A stretch of DNA of 64,000 nucleotides from Dehalobacter sp. 12DCB1. Lineage in GTDB: Bacteria > Bacillota > Desulfitobacteriia > Desulfitobacteriales > Syntrophobotulaceae. The translations under genes were made by a program, and so were the position numbers. Shown one piece after another: positions 55,469-63,946 of the stretch. The stretch lies in the NCBI RefSeq assembly GCF_004343605.1, contig NZ_POSF01000014.1:310001-374000 (forward strand). Reading direction: 5' to 3'. The notes beneath the pieces were generated by a model. It did not search any database, was not told the origin of the DNA, and saw only the letters and a list, made by a program, of their open reading frames with translations. How positions within the stretch are numbered: position 1 is the stretch's first letter; the number at the start of each line of letters is the position of its first letter.

Positions 55469-56506
55469 TTGAATTTCGAGCCCAAACAGGTCTTTTATGA
55501 GCCTGAGGCCTTGAATTATCCACTTGGAAAGAAGCTTGTTGATTATTTTCGGCAAACCAAGATTCCGGTCAAAGCGACAAGCTCTCATAACAGAATAACC
55601 GGTCTGAGCGGAGATACTGCTGCCGAAACCTATTTTGAAGCCAAAAAAACATTGGTGATCGGTGTCAAACGCGGAAAAACGTTTCAAACCTGCAAACCCT
55701 CGGCTCATTATCAGCTGCCGCTGACCACAAGCTGTCCCGGGATGTGCGAATATTGTTATTTAGCCACGACGCTGGGTACAAGACCGTACATCCGCATCTA
55801 TGTCAATATGAATGAACTGCTTGAGAAAGCCCAAACTTTAATCCAGGAACGTTTACCCGAGATCACTTATTTCGAAGGAGCCGCAGTTTCCGACCCAATC
55901 CCGGTAGAACAATATACAGGCAGTCTGAGAAAAAGCATTGAATTTTTCGGAAGACAGCCTCAGGGCAGGTTTCGCTTTGTCACAAAATTCACTGACGTCG
56001 ATTGCCTTTTGAATTTGGAACATCACGGCCATACCAGGTTTCGTTTCAGCCTGAATTGCGAGGAAATCATCAGAAATTATGAGCATGGGACACCATCCGC
56101 TGAAAATAGAATAAGGGCAGCCGGAAAAGTACTTCGTGCCGGCTACCCTTTAGGTTTTATTATTGCCCCGATTATCAGATTCGAGAATTGGATGGATCAA
56201 TACGAAAAGCTCTTTGCTGACCTGGCAGAGCAGTTAAAAGCCGCTTCTCCGGCAAACTTTTCTCCTGCAGCGCTTACGTTTGAATTTATTACACATCGTT
56301 TTTCTTCCCGGGCCAAGTCCAATATTTTAAATATCTATCCGCAGACAAGCCTACCGATGGATGAAGCTTCGCGCAAATTTAAATTCGGGCAGTTCGGCTA
56401 CGGCAAATATGTCTACCCACCCGTTGAAATGGAAGAAATAAAGACTTTCTTTCTGGCTTTTATGAACCGTTATTTCCCCGGAGCAAAAGCCAAATACTTT
56501 ATTTAG
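55469..56506 (+). CDS. splB: Spore photoproduct lyase family radical SAM protein
   Basis: A 345-residue SplB homologue that would reverse the UV-induced spore photoproduct. The radical SAM cysteines are CPGMCEYC (89, 93, 96). In Bacillus subtilis the hydrogen-donating Cys141 is in FEAACTSD; here the segment reads FEGAAVSD and has no cysteine. Instead a cysteine occurs at 75 (FQTCKPSAHYQ), as in the clostridial type I recall using a different donor. The start is TTG (55469), one base past the hupC stop, after AAGGGGG. So it is translationally linked to the hydrogenase operon. Confidence 0.9.
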   Translation: MNFEPKQVFYEPEALNYPLGKKLVDYFRQTKIPVKATSSHNRITGLSGDTAAETYFEAKKTLVIGVKRGKTFQTCKPSAHYQLPLTTSCPGMCEYCYLATTLGTRPYIRIYVNMNELLEKAQTLIQERLPEITYFEGAAVSDPIPVEQYTGSLRKSIEFFGRQPQGRFRFVTKFTDVDCLLNLEHHGHTRFRFSLNCEEIIRNYEHGTPSAENRIRAAGKVLRAGYPLGFIIAPIIRFENWMDQYEKLFADLAEQLKAASPANFSPAALTFEFITHRFSSRAKSNILNIYPQTSLPMDEASRKFKFGQFGYGKYVYPPVEMEEIKTFFLAFMNRYFPGAKAKYFI

Positions 56507-56539
56507 CTTTTTGGCTATAGTACCGTCCATGGCACGTCA

Positions 56540-57679
56540 TTACTCCTTGCTAGTATGCTGGTATTCGGCATACCATCTTTTAATGACTTTCTTGCTCTGC
56601 TCGCTTGGGTAATAATTTTTGTTTTCATCATCTTTGCCCACAGCGAAAACAGAAAACCCAAGATGCCAGGTCTCTTTTTCAAATACTTGCTGATAAGCCA
56701 GAAAGCAATCTGCCTGCTCTTGGTTATTGATAATGTCCGACGGCAAGGGGTTCCAGGGATGAACCGCGGCACCGCTTCTTTTTGGAAAACCCAGTTCACC
56801 AAAGAATACGGGTTTATTCCATTTGACAGACAATTGCTTTAATTCGTCGTAGATATTCTGGTTTCTGTCAAAAATCTGAGTCTTATAAATTGAACTTACA
56901 AGGTTCTCCACGGTATTGGTTTCTTGGTCGGTCAATTCAAAATAAGCTGCTACAGAGATAAAATCCACTTTTCCAAGAACCGGATTATTTAATTTGGCAA
57001 TGTAGGTATCATACGCCAAGTCCTGCCCGGTATTCCATTCAGCTGTATACCACCAGTTTGTCCGGTAAGTCACTTTGCCCTGGTATTCCGCCCTGACAAA
57101 ATCCGCAACATCGGTCCAATAACCGCATTGATCCTCGAATTGATCAAAGTTGGAACCGATACACACGGCGTAGACTTTATTCGGCTTAGCCACATCACGG
57201 ATAAGTTCGGCGAGGACGACCTGTTTCCAGTTCCAGAACCATTGATTGATATGATCCGGCTTGAGATCCGTCTCATATTTCTCACCGTTTTGAATATACG
57301 GATAAGGTTCCAGAATGACGTTAATTCCTTTATATTTTAAGCGTTTAATCAGCCGGACCGCTTTCTTTTCGCTTTCCGCATTGATACTCATCGTACTGGC
57401 CGTCAACGACGGAATATCAATTTGAACAGGGACATTCAGGGTATTCAGCCCGAGACTGTCTATATCGCTTAGAGCCTGTTCAATTGTATAATCTACAGAA
57501 AGGTTTGCGGATTTTATCTTTTCCCCCCATGGGGTAATAATCCTGTTCTTTTCGTATTGGTGGCCAATATAGACAAAATCCACCAGGACCAGTTTAATGA
57601 TTAGCAACACCACAATAATGACACCTAACACAATCAGCGGGGTTTTGTTTCTTTTGAGCGTATTCAGCAAATTCTTCAA
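56540..57679 (-). CDS. Membrane-anchored glycoside hydrolase-like protein (GH113-like)
   Basis: A 379-residue protein with one N-terminal membrane helix (LIVLGVIIVVLLIIKLVLV) followed by an extracytoplasmic TIM-barrel-like domain. Features are LGLNTLNVPVQID, INVILEPYPYI, WFWNWKQVV, DFISVAAYFEL, and FFGELGFPKRSGA with a candidate catalytic glutamate. This resembles GH113-type enzymes; the substrate is not predictable. The start is TTG at 57679, nine bases after GGAAGG. Next to an SGNH hydrolase, suggesting sugar or envelope work. Confidence 0.65.
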   Translation of the reverse strand: MKNLLNTLKRNKTPLIVLGVIIVVLLIIKLVLVDFVYIGHQYEKNRIITPWGEKIKSANLSVDYTIEQALSDIDSLGLNTLNVPVQIDIPSLTASTMSINAESEKKAVRLIKRLKYKGINVILEPYPYIQNGEKYETDLKPDHINQWFWNWKQVVLAELIRDVAKPNKVYAVCIGSNFDQFEDQCGYWTDVADFVRAEYQGKVTYRTNWWYTAEWNTGQDLAYDTYIAKLNNPVLGKVDFISVAAYFELTDQETNTVENLVSSIYKTQIFDRNQNIYDELKQLSVKWNKPVFFGELGFPKRSGAAVHPWNPLPSDIINNQEQADCFLAYQQVFEKETWHLGFSVFAVGKDDENKNYYPSEQSKKVIKRWYAEYQHTSKE

Positions 57680-57766
57680 TATTCTGATCCTTCCTGAGAA
57701 TAGTACCAAGATAAATAGATTGATGATTAGAACCGTAAAGGGTGAAAAGCTTATACTTTCTAAATA

Positions 57767-58519
57767 CTAAGAAAGACTGTCCGCGGAAGAATCTTTGAGC
57801 AGAAAATTGTAATTCTGTCTGAGGTATTCCGTCACCTTTTGGGCAATGACCTTATGCCCGTCTTCATTCGGATGGATCCCATCAATACAAAGCAATTGCG
57901 TAAAATCCGGTGTCTTCAGAAAAGCACCTCTTACATCGATCCATTTCGTCTTTGTTTCCTCTGCAATGTTCACAATCATGGAGTTGTAGCGTTCCTGCCA
58001 CCAGTATATCTTTGTAACGCTTCCCAGCCAAATTAATATATTTTTCCCTATCTCATTACTGTTTTTGCTAATCCACTTGAAATACCGATCAGCGTCAAGC
58101 GGAGGGAGCGTCATCAACACCGGGATAATATTATTGTTTTTAAGCGAAATAATGGTATCTGTGAGCATTTTTCCGAAAACGTTAAAATCCGTTTTGGGTT
58201 CATGCTCTGCCATTGGATCACTCGCAATCTGCATCCAGTTAAAGTCACAGTCATTGCCTCCAAATTCGATCAGTACAATATCCGGACGCGTTTTGGATAC
58301 ATCCCGATGAAGGCGTTCAATGCCTTTTTTTATGGTGTTGCCAAATTTGGCTGCATTATAAACGATGCCCTTCAGGCTATTCTGAACCAGAGAAACATAG
58401 TTTCTGTCCAATAACGAATATTTTCCCTGATCCTCGTTATAGATCACGCCTTTGGAAATGGAATCTCCTACAATCAGAAATGTATAATTTTCTTTCAGTT
58501 CAGGCTGATTGTTATCCAT
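57767..58519 (-). CDS. SGNH/GDSL family hydrolase
   Basis: A 250-residue esterase-fold protein with the four SGNH blocks: FLIVGDSISKG (Ser), a glycine near FGNT, IEFGGND (Asn), and IDGIHPNEDGH (Asp, His). No signal peptide is seen, so it is probably cytoplasmic or non-classically exported. The substrate could be an acyl ester on a carbohydrate or lipid. The ATG at 58519 follows AAGGTG at seven bases. It sits behind the GH-like gene on the same strand. Confidence 0.85.
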   Translation of the reverse strand: MDNNQPELKENYTFLIVGDSISKGVIYNEDQGKYSLLDRNYVSLVQNSLKGIVYNAAKFGNTIKKGIERLHRDVSKTRPDIVLIEFGGNDCDFNWMQIASDPMAEHEPKTDFNVFGKMLTDTIISLKNNNIIPVLMTLPPLDADRYFKWISKNSNEIGKNILIWLGSVTKIYWWQERYNSMIVNIAEETKTKWIDVRGAFLKTPDFTQLLCIDGIHPNEDGHKVIAQKVTEYLRQNYNFLLKDSSADSLS

Positions 58520-58576
58520 CAATTCACACCTTTCACAACGACTTGCTTAAAACTTCATGGGTATTACTTCAAGATT

Positions 58577-59095
58577 TCATAAGTATTTCAAAATTGCTTT
58601 CCAATGTGTCAGCTTTTCCTCAAATTTCATCGTATTGGCCGGACTGGTCGAGGGCAATAGCAGATAGGCAATGGAAGCAGACTCCAGACGGATTTTCCTC
58701 TTATATATATTAAAGCCCTTTGCTCCGTTAAATGCAAGTAATTCCAGATTTGGGTACTGAATAAATAAATTTTGAAAATCATTGACCTGTTCATTGACGA
58801 TATTGCTATCGAGGCTGCCTTCTCTGGAGCAGTTACGAATGACATCCCAGAGGGCAATTTTTCTGTCTAAAAGAAATTGTTTCCTGCTATCATAATCATC
58901 CATGGCATCCGCGGCATTAGACCATCCACGGGCATCGTCAAAAAGCGCATACATAATCCGCCAAAAGTGATTGTAAGGATGTGCATAATATTTCTGCTCC
59001 CTCAACGATTGCACTCCCGGCATCGAGCCGAGGATCAATACCCGGGACTCCTGATTGATGATCGGTTCAAATGAATAGATAATTTCCATTTCCAT
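58577..59095 (-). CDS. DNA-deoxyinosine glycosylase (uracil-DNA glycosylase superfamily)
   Basis: A 172-residue UDG-fold protein. The opening VLILGSMPGVQSLREQKYYAHPYNHFW matches the UDG family 6 (HDG) motif, with ALWDVIRNCSREGSLD and the late LPSTSPAN. Such enzymes remove hypoxanthine (deaminated adenine) from DNA. The start is one base from the stop of the upstream pentapeptide gene, so the two are coupled. Confidence 0.85.
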   Translation of the reverse strand: MEMEIIYSFEPIINQESRVLILGSMPGVQSLREQKYYAHPYNHFWRIMYALFDDARGWSNAADAMDDYDSRKQFLLDRKIALWDVIRNCSREGSLDSNIVNEQVNDFQNLFIQYPNLELLAFNGAKGFNIYKRKIRLESASIAYLLLPSTSPANTMKFEEKLTHWKAILKYL

Positions 59096-59096
59096 A

Positions 59097-59993
59097 TCAG
59101 TCCATACTCCATTGTCTTGGATAAAAAAGTGATGGCGGCAGCTTGGTACGCTTGTCTCCCTTCGCTGTATTCAGCTGGGCCTGAGTCAGGAAAAAACTTT
59201 GGCTTAAATCAGTACCGCTAAGATCGGCATCACGCAAATCCGCCCCGATCAAATCAGCTCCGCCCAGATCGCTCCCGCTGAGGTCTGCGGCAATCAGACA
59301 GGCTCCTCTAAGGTTAGCCCCTCTGAGGTCTGTTTCCCGGAGATCTGCAGCAATCAGACTATTCCTGCGCTTAAACGTCTTCCGAATCCCAGCCTGAATA
59401 TTCCGTTCCTGACAAACAAAAGCACGGACCAGTTCACTTGTTTGAAGCAGCAGGGTATTTACTTCGGTACGATATAAGGGTACATCCATTTTCAGAAGCT
59501 CGCCTGGGCTGAGCAGTGTCAGCCGTTCCGTCTCTTCCCGCAGGGTACGAAGCGCCTCATGAATTGAATGAGCCGGCCGTAATGTCTCTGCTTCTGTCAA
59601 ATACCAGAGCATCTCCTGAAGCTGGCGAATGACAAGGAAAACTTCAAACATTTGCTCCCGGAATTCCGGTGATCGCCGCCAGTCTCTGCCGCCGTAACTG
59701 AGCTTGGATACTTTTGGCCCTGCGCCAAAACAGTCAAATGCTATGCAGCCTTTCAGACCCAGTCCCTGAAGATCTTGATAGATACTGCAGCGAAAATTTT
59801 CCTGCAGGTTCCGACAGGGTTGACCAGCCTCTTTATCGTTTGGGAAGCCTTCCGAAGCTGAAAAATACAGCGCGGTGCAGCACAACCCGAAGCAGTTCTC
59901 GCAGTCAGTTCCCAGACTGCGCCTCTGCTCAGCAAAAATGTCTATTGGTTCACGAATTCCAGACAATATTTGATCCTCCAAAACAAAGAACAT
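59097..59993 (-). CDS. Pentapeptide-repeat protein with N-terminal cysteine cluster
   Basis: A 298-residue protein. The N-terminal 70 residues hold a CENCFGLCC motif plus later cysteines (CRNLQENFRCSIYQ, GCIAFDCFGAG), like the CxxCxxCC metal-binding domains. The C-terminal about 80 residues have pentapeptide repeats A(D/N)LxxA (DLRGANLRGACLIAADLSGSD-like pattern at about 210-275) forming a right-handed quadrilateral helix. The combination is uncommon; a regulator or protector of topoisomerase-like targets is possible. It precedes the DNA glycosylase gene. Confidence 0.75.
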   Translation of the reverse strand: MFFVLEDQILSGIREPIDIFAEQRRSLGTDCENCFGLCCTALYFSASEGFPNDKEAGQPCRNLQENFRCSIYQDLQGLGLKGCIAFDCFGAGPKVSKLSYGGRDWRRSPEFREQMFEVFLVIRQLQEMLWYLTEAETLRPAHSIHEALRTLREETERLTLLSPGELLKMDVPLYRTEVNTLLLQTSELVRAFVCQERNIQAGIRKTFKRRNSLIAADLRETDLRGANLRGACLIAADLSGSDLGGADLIGADLRDADLSGTDLSQSFFLTQAQLNTAKGDKRTKLPPSLFYPRQWSMD

Positions 59994-60030
59994 TTGATTT
60001 ATCCCCAGAAATGATGCTTGAATAGTCTGT

Positions 60031-60609
60031 TTAATCCTTTTTAGCCTTTCTAAGAACCAGTTGAATATTCAGACTATCGGCTTCCGCTTTTAGCAAGCGG
60101 ACAGCTTCTTCAGCACTGCCCTTACAGTTGATCCGATCCATATGATGGATCTTATCCATCATATTATTCAGGACGGCAAGCGGCAGCAGGTTCACCGCCA
60201 GACAATAAAATCCCTTTGATTTGCCGTCATTGTAATCCGCGATTAGTTCCCCTAAAATTTTGTGTTTTTCCGTCAGTTCTTCAAGATAATTTTGAAGATC
60301 CATTTTAGCCTTGGCTTGATCCTGCAATACATTTTGATAGGATATAAAAGAATCGGCCTCGCTTGGAGCCTGATACCTCTCACATGGATAGACACTGCAT
60401 TCAAAACAGTATTCAACATTTTGATGCTTTTTATTACAGGTAATTACGGCACAGGAAGGATGCTTCAAAAAAAAGTCCGGGCCCCCGCAGCCGGGGCACT
60501 TTGAAGAACCTTCCGTATGAAAACGCGGACAAAGACAGCAATTTAATCCGCATAATGAAAAGTCGGCGCATTTCCGCCTGTATTCTTTACTTACCATTGA
60601 TTTGACCAT
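60031..60609 (-). CDS. Cysteine-rich DUF3795-like protein
   Basis: A 192-residue protein with cysteine groups CGLNCCLCP, CPGCGGPDFF, CAVITC and CFECSVYPCERY, as in DUF3795 proteins, which may bind zinc or Fe-S. The C-terminal half is helical. The ATG at 60609 (or GTG at 60612) is preferred because GGGAG directly abuts the ATG at 60618. Function not known. Confidence 0.75.
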   Translation of the reverse strand: MVKSMVSKEYRRKCADFSLCGLNCCLCPRFHTEGSSKCPGCGGPDFFLKHPSCAVITCNKKHQNVEYCFECSVYPCERYQAPSEADSFISYQNVLQDQAKAKMDLQNYLEELTEKHKILGELIADYNDGKSKGFYCLAVNLLPLAVLNNMMDKIHHMDRINCKGSAEEAVRLLKAEADSLNIQLVLRKAKKD

Positions 60610-60645
60610 CACATGCATCTCCCGGCAATAATCATTTGATAAAGA

Positions 60646-61020
60646 TCAGATTTCAACCCCTGCAGAACAGTTCTCTGCAACTCTGTACTTCACGATCTTG
60701 CTTATTAACGCATACGGCATAGGCTTATTTAACGGGAATTGTACCGACCCTTTGGCTCCCTTATAACCGGCCAGTTCCTGTTTAAAGGCTTCAATCCCGC
60801 TTGGTGTCGGATAAAATCCAATGTGGTTCTTGAATGCTGCGAAATGAACGAGATTACCGTTCAGTACAAACGTAGGCATCCGATAGCTAATCTTTTCCAC
60901 TGCGTCCGGTGCTGCTTCTCTTATCACATTTCTAATTGCTCTTAATATTTCCTGTATCTCATCAGGAAACTGCAAAATATACCCATCAACTGATTCATGA
61001 ACCACTTTATCCGTTCCCAT
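60646..61020 (-). CDS. DUF1801 family protein (YdhG-like)
   Basis: A 124-residue DUF1801 protein: YILQFPDEIQEILRAIRNVIREAAPDAVEKISYRMP-type helical start and FAAFKNHIGFYPTPSGIEAF. Relatives are described as iron-chaperone-like or of unknown function. The ATG at 61020 follows AAAGGAG. Probably transcribed with the cysteine-rich gene after it. Confidence 0.85.
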   Translation of the reverse strand: MGTDKVVHESVDGYILQFPDEIQEILRAIRNVIREAAPDAVEKISYRMPTFVLNGNLVHFAAFKNHIGFYPTPSGIEAFKQELAGYKGAKGSVQFPLNKPMPYALISKIVKYRVAENCSAGVEI

Positions 61021-61243
61021 TTTTAGTTTCTCCTTTAACTATTTTCAGAATGTTATCCGCACGTATATAAATATCATTAATGAGTTATATGAATTTAAGC
61101 AGATTCCTCTGCTAAATTAAGAGACATTGATCATTTGGCACCAAAATAAAGAATAATTTTCCAAATAACCCCTGTAGAACCTGAAAGCAATGTGCTACAA
61201 TGGTTCTATGACCGAAATATTAATCAAATAGGGATACAGGAGC

Positions 61244-61330
61244 AACGACAATGGCAAACCTGGTGAAAGCCAGGGACGCAAAGCTATGGGTCTTCCAGAA
61301 TAATTCTGATGACTGCCAGGCTACCGAATC
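61244..61330 (+). promoter_or_regulatory. Cyclic-di-GMP-I (GEMM-I) riboswitch
   Basis: The stretch contains the conserved GGCAAACC, then GGGACGCAAAGC, and the closing GGCTACCGAA, the core of the c-di-GMP-I aptamer. A terminator follows (61353-61380). The aptamer segment GACTGC (61311-61316) can pair with GCAGTC (61359-61364) of that terminator, giving a plausible anti-terminator; on this model ligand binding favours termination, but direction is not proved. It controls an HD-GYP protein, itself of the c-di-GMP pathway. Confidence 0.93.
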
Positions 61331-61352
61331 CGCTCAGGTTTGTTTTGAATGT

Positions 61353-61380
61353 CGCCATGCAGTCTGCTGGTGATTTTTTT
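61353..61380 (+). terminator. Expression-platform terminator of the c-di-GMP riboswitch
   Basis: CGCCATGCAG pairs with CTGCTGGTG (one bulge and one G-U), followed by seven Ts. It lies about 45 bases before the HD-GYP start codon. Confidence 0.8.
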
Positions 61381-61423
61381 GTTGCTTCAGCCAGCACTGA
61401 TTTATTGGAAAGGAAGATTACAA

Positions 61424-62485
61424 TTGCGTCAGGTAAGTGTAAACCGGCTTCAAAAGGGAGACGTGTTGGGAAGAACCATTTTCTCGCATAACGGCCGTTC
61501 ATTGCTTGGTAAAGGAGTCACGCTGACCCAGCCATATATCGACCGGTTAAAAGAACTGGGCATTAGTATTGTCTATGTGGACGATGACGAAACCAAGGAT
61601 ATCGTTATTGAGGATGTTATTTCCGAGGAAAACAGGCGGGAGGCAATGAACTCCATTGAGCATTCAGCGGAAGCAGTACGAATCGGTAAAGACCTCAATG
61701 GTTTTCAAGTAAAAAAGACGGTAAACAACATCATCGGAGACATCCTGTTTCAAGAGAAGATATTTCTGAGCCTGACAGATATGCGGAGCTATGATAATCA
61801 AGTTTATGCGCATTCAGTCAGCGTCTGCGTCCTCGCAACCATTTTGGGCAAAGCTTTGGGACTGGATAAAGATACCCTGGAGGCGCTGGCAGTAGGGGCT
61901 TTGCTCCACGATATCGGGACTGTCAAGCTGCCAAAAGAGCTTGTCGCCAAACGTGAGGCCTTTACTCCGAAGGAAAATGACCTATATCAAACGCATACCA
62001 TTCACGGATATGAAATACTTCGGAACAAACCCGAATTAAACTTATTGAGTGCGCATATTGCTTTGCAGCATCACGAATGGCTGAACGGAAGCGGCTATCC
62101 CCGGAAGCTGTCCGGCCGGCACCTCCATATCCTGGCCCAAATCGTCGGGCTGGCCGACTTTTATGATAATCTGGTCAATGATGGCCCGGGCCACTCCCGG
62201 ATCGTACCGCATGAAGCCTGTGAAATTGTAATGGGATGTGCAAACAGACTATTCTCCCAGCAATTGGTTGTAACGTTCTTAAAGCATGTTGCGGCCTATC
62301 CGACCGGCTATACAGTTAAACTTAATACAGGTGAAGTTGGGATTGTAGTTGACCAGAATAAAAGTTTGCCGATGCGCCCGATTATCAGGGTATTAATCGC
62401 TGACAAAGGGCTGGCCCATGTCCAGGCTAAGGAATATAACCTTGTCGAAGATCTTACAACCTTTATTGTATCCATTGTCGAGTGA
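61424..62485 (+). CDS. HD-GYP domain c-di-GMP phosphodiesterase-like protein
   Basis: A 353-residue cytoplasmic protein with an N-terminal region of about 130 residues and an HD-GYP domain: YAHSVSVCVLATILG, LLHDIGTVKLP (HD), HHEWLNGSGYP (HHExxxGxGYP) and ADFYDNLVNDGPG. Such proteins hydrolyse c-di-GMP to pGpG or GMP. The start is TTG at 61424, after GGAAAGGAAG; an in-frame ATG at 61349 lies inside the terminator hairpin and cannot be right. A riboswitch for the same nucleotide precedes it, giving a feedback loop. Confidence 0.94.
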   Translation: MRQVSVNRLQKGDVLGRTIFSHNGRSLLGKGVTLTQPYIDRLKELGISIVYVDDDETKDIVIEDVISEENRREAMNSIEHSAEAVRIGKDLNGFQVKKTVNNIIGDILFQEKIFLSLTDMRSYDNQVYAHSVSVCVLATILGKALGLDKDTLEALAVGALLHDIGTVKLPKELVAKREAFTPKENDLYQTHTIHGYEILRNKPELNLLSAHIALQHHEWLNGSGYPRKLSGRHLHILAQIVGLADFYDNLVNDGPGHSRIVPHEACEIVMGCANRLFSQQLVVTFLKHVAAYPTGYTVKLNTGEVGIVVDQNKSLPMRPIIRVLIADKGLAHVQAKEYNLVEDLTTFIVSIVE

Positions 62486-62502
62486 AGCTGATCCATTTTT
62501 TG

Positions 62503-62537
62503 AAAAAAATGCCGGCTCAAATGTTTTTTGGGCCGGC
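62503..62537 (-). terminator. Terminator of the CoA-binding gene
   Basis: On the minus strand two GCCGGC arms (62532-62537 and 62511-62516) flank a 15-base loop, followed by A and TTTTTTT. It also lies just past the HD-GYP stop and may serve both directions. Confidence 0.75.
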
Positions 62538-62544
62538 TAACCTA

Positions 62545-62994
62545 TTATTTTGGAAGTTTTCCAAACACCTTCAGTATGGACCGGTGGAACGAATGAGGAA
62601 ACGATGGTTCTGCAAACATTAGGACGCATTGGTCATGGATGACGTTTATCTGATTTTCCGTACAAAAGTCTATAGCCTCTTTGGATTCAGCCCCCTGCTG
62701 AATCCAGATATGTTTGACTCCGGCTTCTACCGCGTCCCTAACGACCTTATTGGTTTGGTCCGGAGGGATAACGATCACTACGCCGTCGGCTTTCTGCGGC
62801 AAAGACTGAAGGTTTTCATAGCAGATCTCGCCGTCAATACTGTCCGTATTGGGATTTACGGCAAAAACATTATACCCTCTCTTTTTTAACGATTTATACA
62901 GCCTATGCGAGAACTTCTTTTCGGATCTGGATACCCCGACCACAGCTAAAGTACGCTGGTCTAGAAAATCAGTGACTGAGCTCATTGTCGTCAA
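62545..62994 (-). CDS. CoA-binding domain protein (YccU-like)
   Basis: A 149-residue Rossmann-like CoA-binding protein of the YccU type: LAVVGVSRSEKKFSHRLYKSL, NVFAVNPNTDSIDG, VVIVIPPDQTNKVV and HIWIQQGAESKEA. Stand-alone members have no established role. A TTG start at 62994 lies eight bases after AAGGGGGGT; the next in-frame ATG at 62985 is further from the site. Confidence 0.87.
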   Translation of the reverse strand: MTTMSSVTDFLDQRTLAVVGVSRSEKKFSHRLYKSLKKRGYNVFAVNPNTDSIDGEICYENLQSLPQKADGVVIVIPPDQTNKVVRDAVEAGVKHIWIQQGAESKEAIDFCTENQINVIHDQCVLMFAEPSFPHSFHRSILKVFGKLPK

Positions 62995-63154
62995 AAAAAT
63001 GACCCCCCTTAATTAAATTATTGTTTATTTCTTGGCAATTTGGCTAATTCCTTCTTCCAATATTTATTTTCTGTGAAAACTATTTCAGTTCCTATCGTAT
63101 TAATAAACAGGCTCTTATTTCCTTGCTTATATTCATGATGAACAGGCATTATTA

Positions 63155-63946
63155 CTACATGTAAAAGCTTGCAATAATCTGGGCGGCCGGCAAAAACAGC
63201 ACTTGCCCCAATAATGTGCCAATTAGTTTTGTAGCAATAAGCATAATGACCAATGCTTTCACATCAGCATAAGGCCTTATTCCTCTCAATGCCTGGTCTG
63301 TAATAATTGCTGATTTTGGGTCGATAAAAAAAGTAAGTAGAATACTTGCCATGCCATTAATGATTCCTGATGAAGCTGCTGCTGCTAGTGCTGCTTGCTC
63401 CGGGACCAGAAGAGCTGAGTAATTAGCGGCAAGGACCCCAATGGTATATATGCCTGTAACCAAAACATTGATAACAAGTAACCTTTTGGGTATCTCTCTA
63501 TACCTTAGTCTTTCCAACATTGTCTTCGAAGGCCGTACAGCACTTTTTACAATTCGCTTAATATTATTTGCCTGCAGGGCCTCGACAACCAAGGAAGGTA
63601 CAGAACCGGCTAATTCTAAACGTTTAACAGCAATTTCAAATATCTTTAAGAATGTAGGTATGAGCAAGATTCCAAATAAGGTCCCTGCTGTCGCTGCAAA
63701 AATAACCGACCGCAAATCACTGGCCGGGTTCAGTCCTTGCGCTATACTTAAACCAACAATGCTTGCAATTAACGGTCCTTGAAACATGTTGGCTGTCCGG
63801 GAAACAAGAACAAACATGTTAAAAAGAGAAAAGGATAAAGCAACCTGTCCGCTTTTTACAGAATTTAAGCGTACAGAGTAGGCCAGGGTATCGACAAGAT
63901 GAATGACAACTGTGAGAATCATTAATTCTATTAGCATCTTTTCCAT
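63155..63946 (-). CDS. amj: Lipid II flippase Amj (YdaH family)
   Basis: A 263-residue membrane protein with about six hydrophobic helices and the Amj start IHLVDTLAYSVRLNSVKSGQVALSFSLFNM-type block, then SRTANMFQGPLIA. Amj of Bacillus subtilis can replace MurJ in moving lipid II across the membrane and is induced by envelope stress. Length matches. ATG at 63946 with a weak ribosome site. It is the last gene in the window and has no partner gene here. Confidence 0.88.
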   Translation of the reverse strand: MEKMLIELMILTVVIHLVDTLAYSVRLNSVKSGQVALSFSLFNMFVLVSRTANMFQGPLIASIVGLSIAQGLNPASDLRSVIFAATAGTLFGILLIPTFLKIFEIAVKRLELAGSVPSLVVEALQANNIKRIVKSAVRPSKTMLERLRYREIPKRLLVINVLVTGIYTIGVLAANYSALLVPEQAALAAAASSGIINGMASILLTFFIDPKSAIITDQALRGIRPYADVKALVIMLIATKLIGTLLGQVLFLPAAQIIASFYM

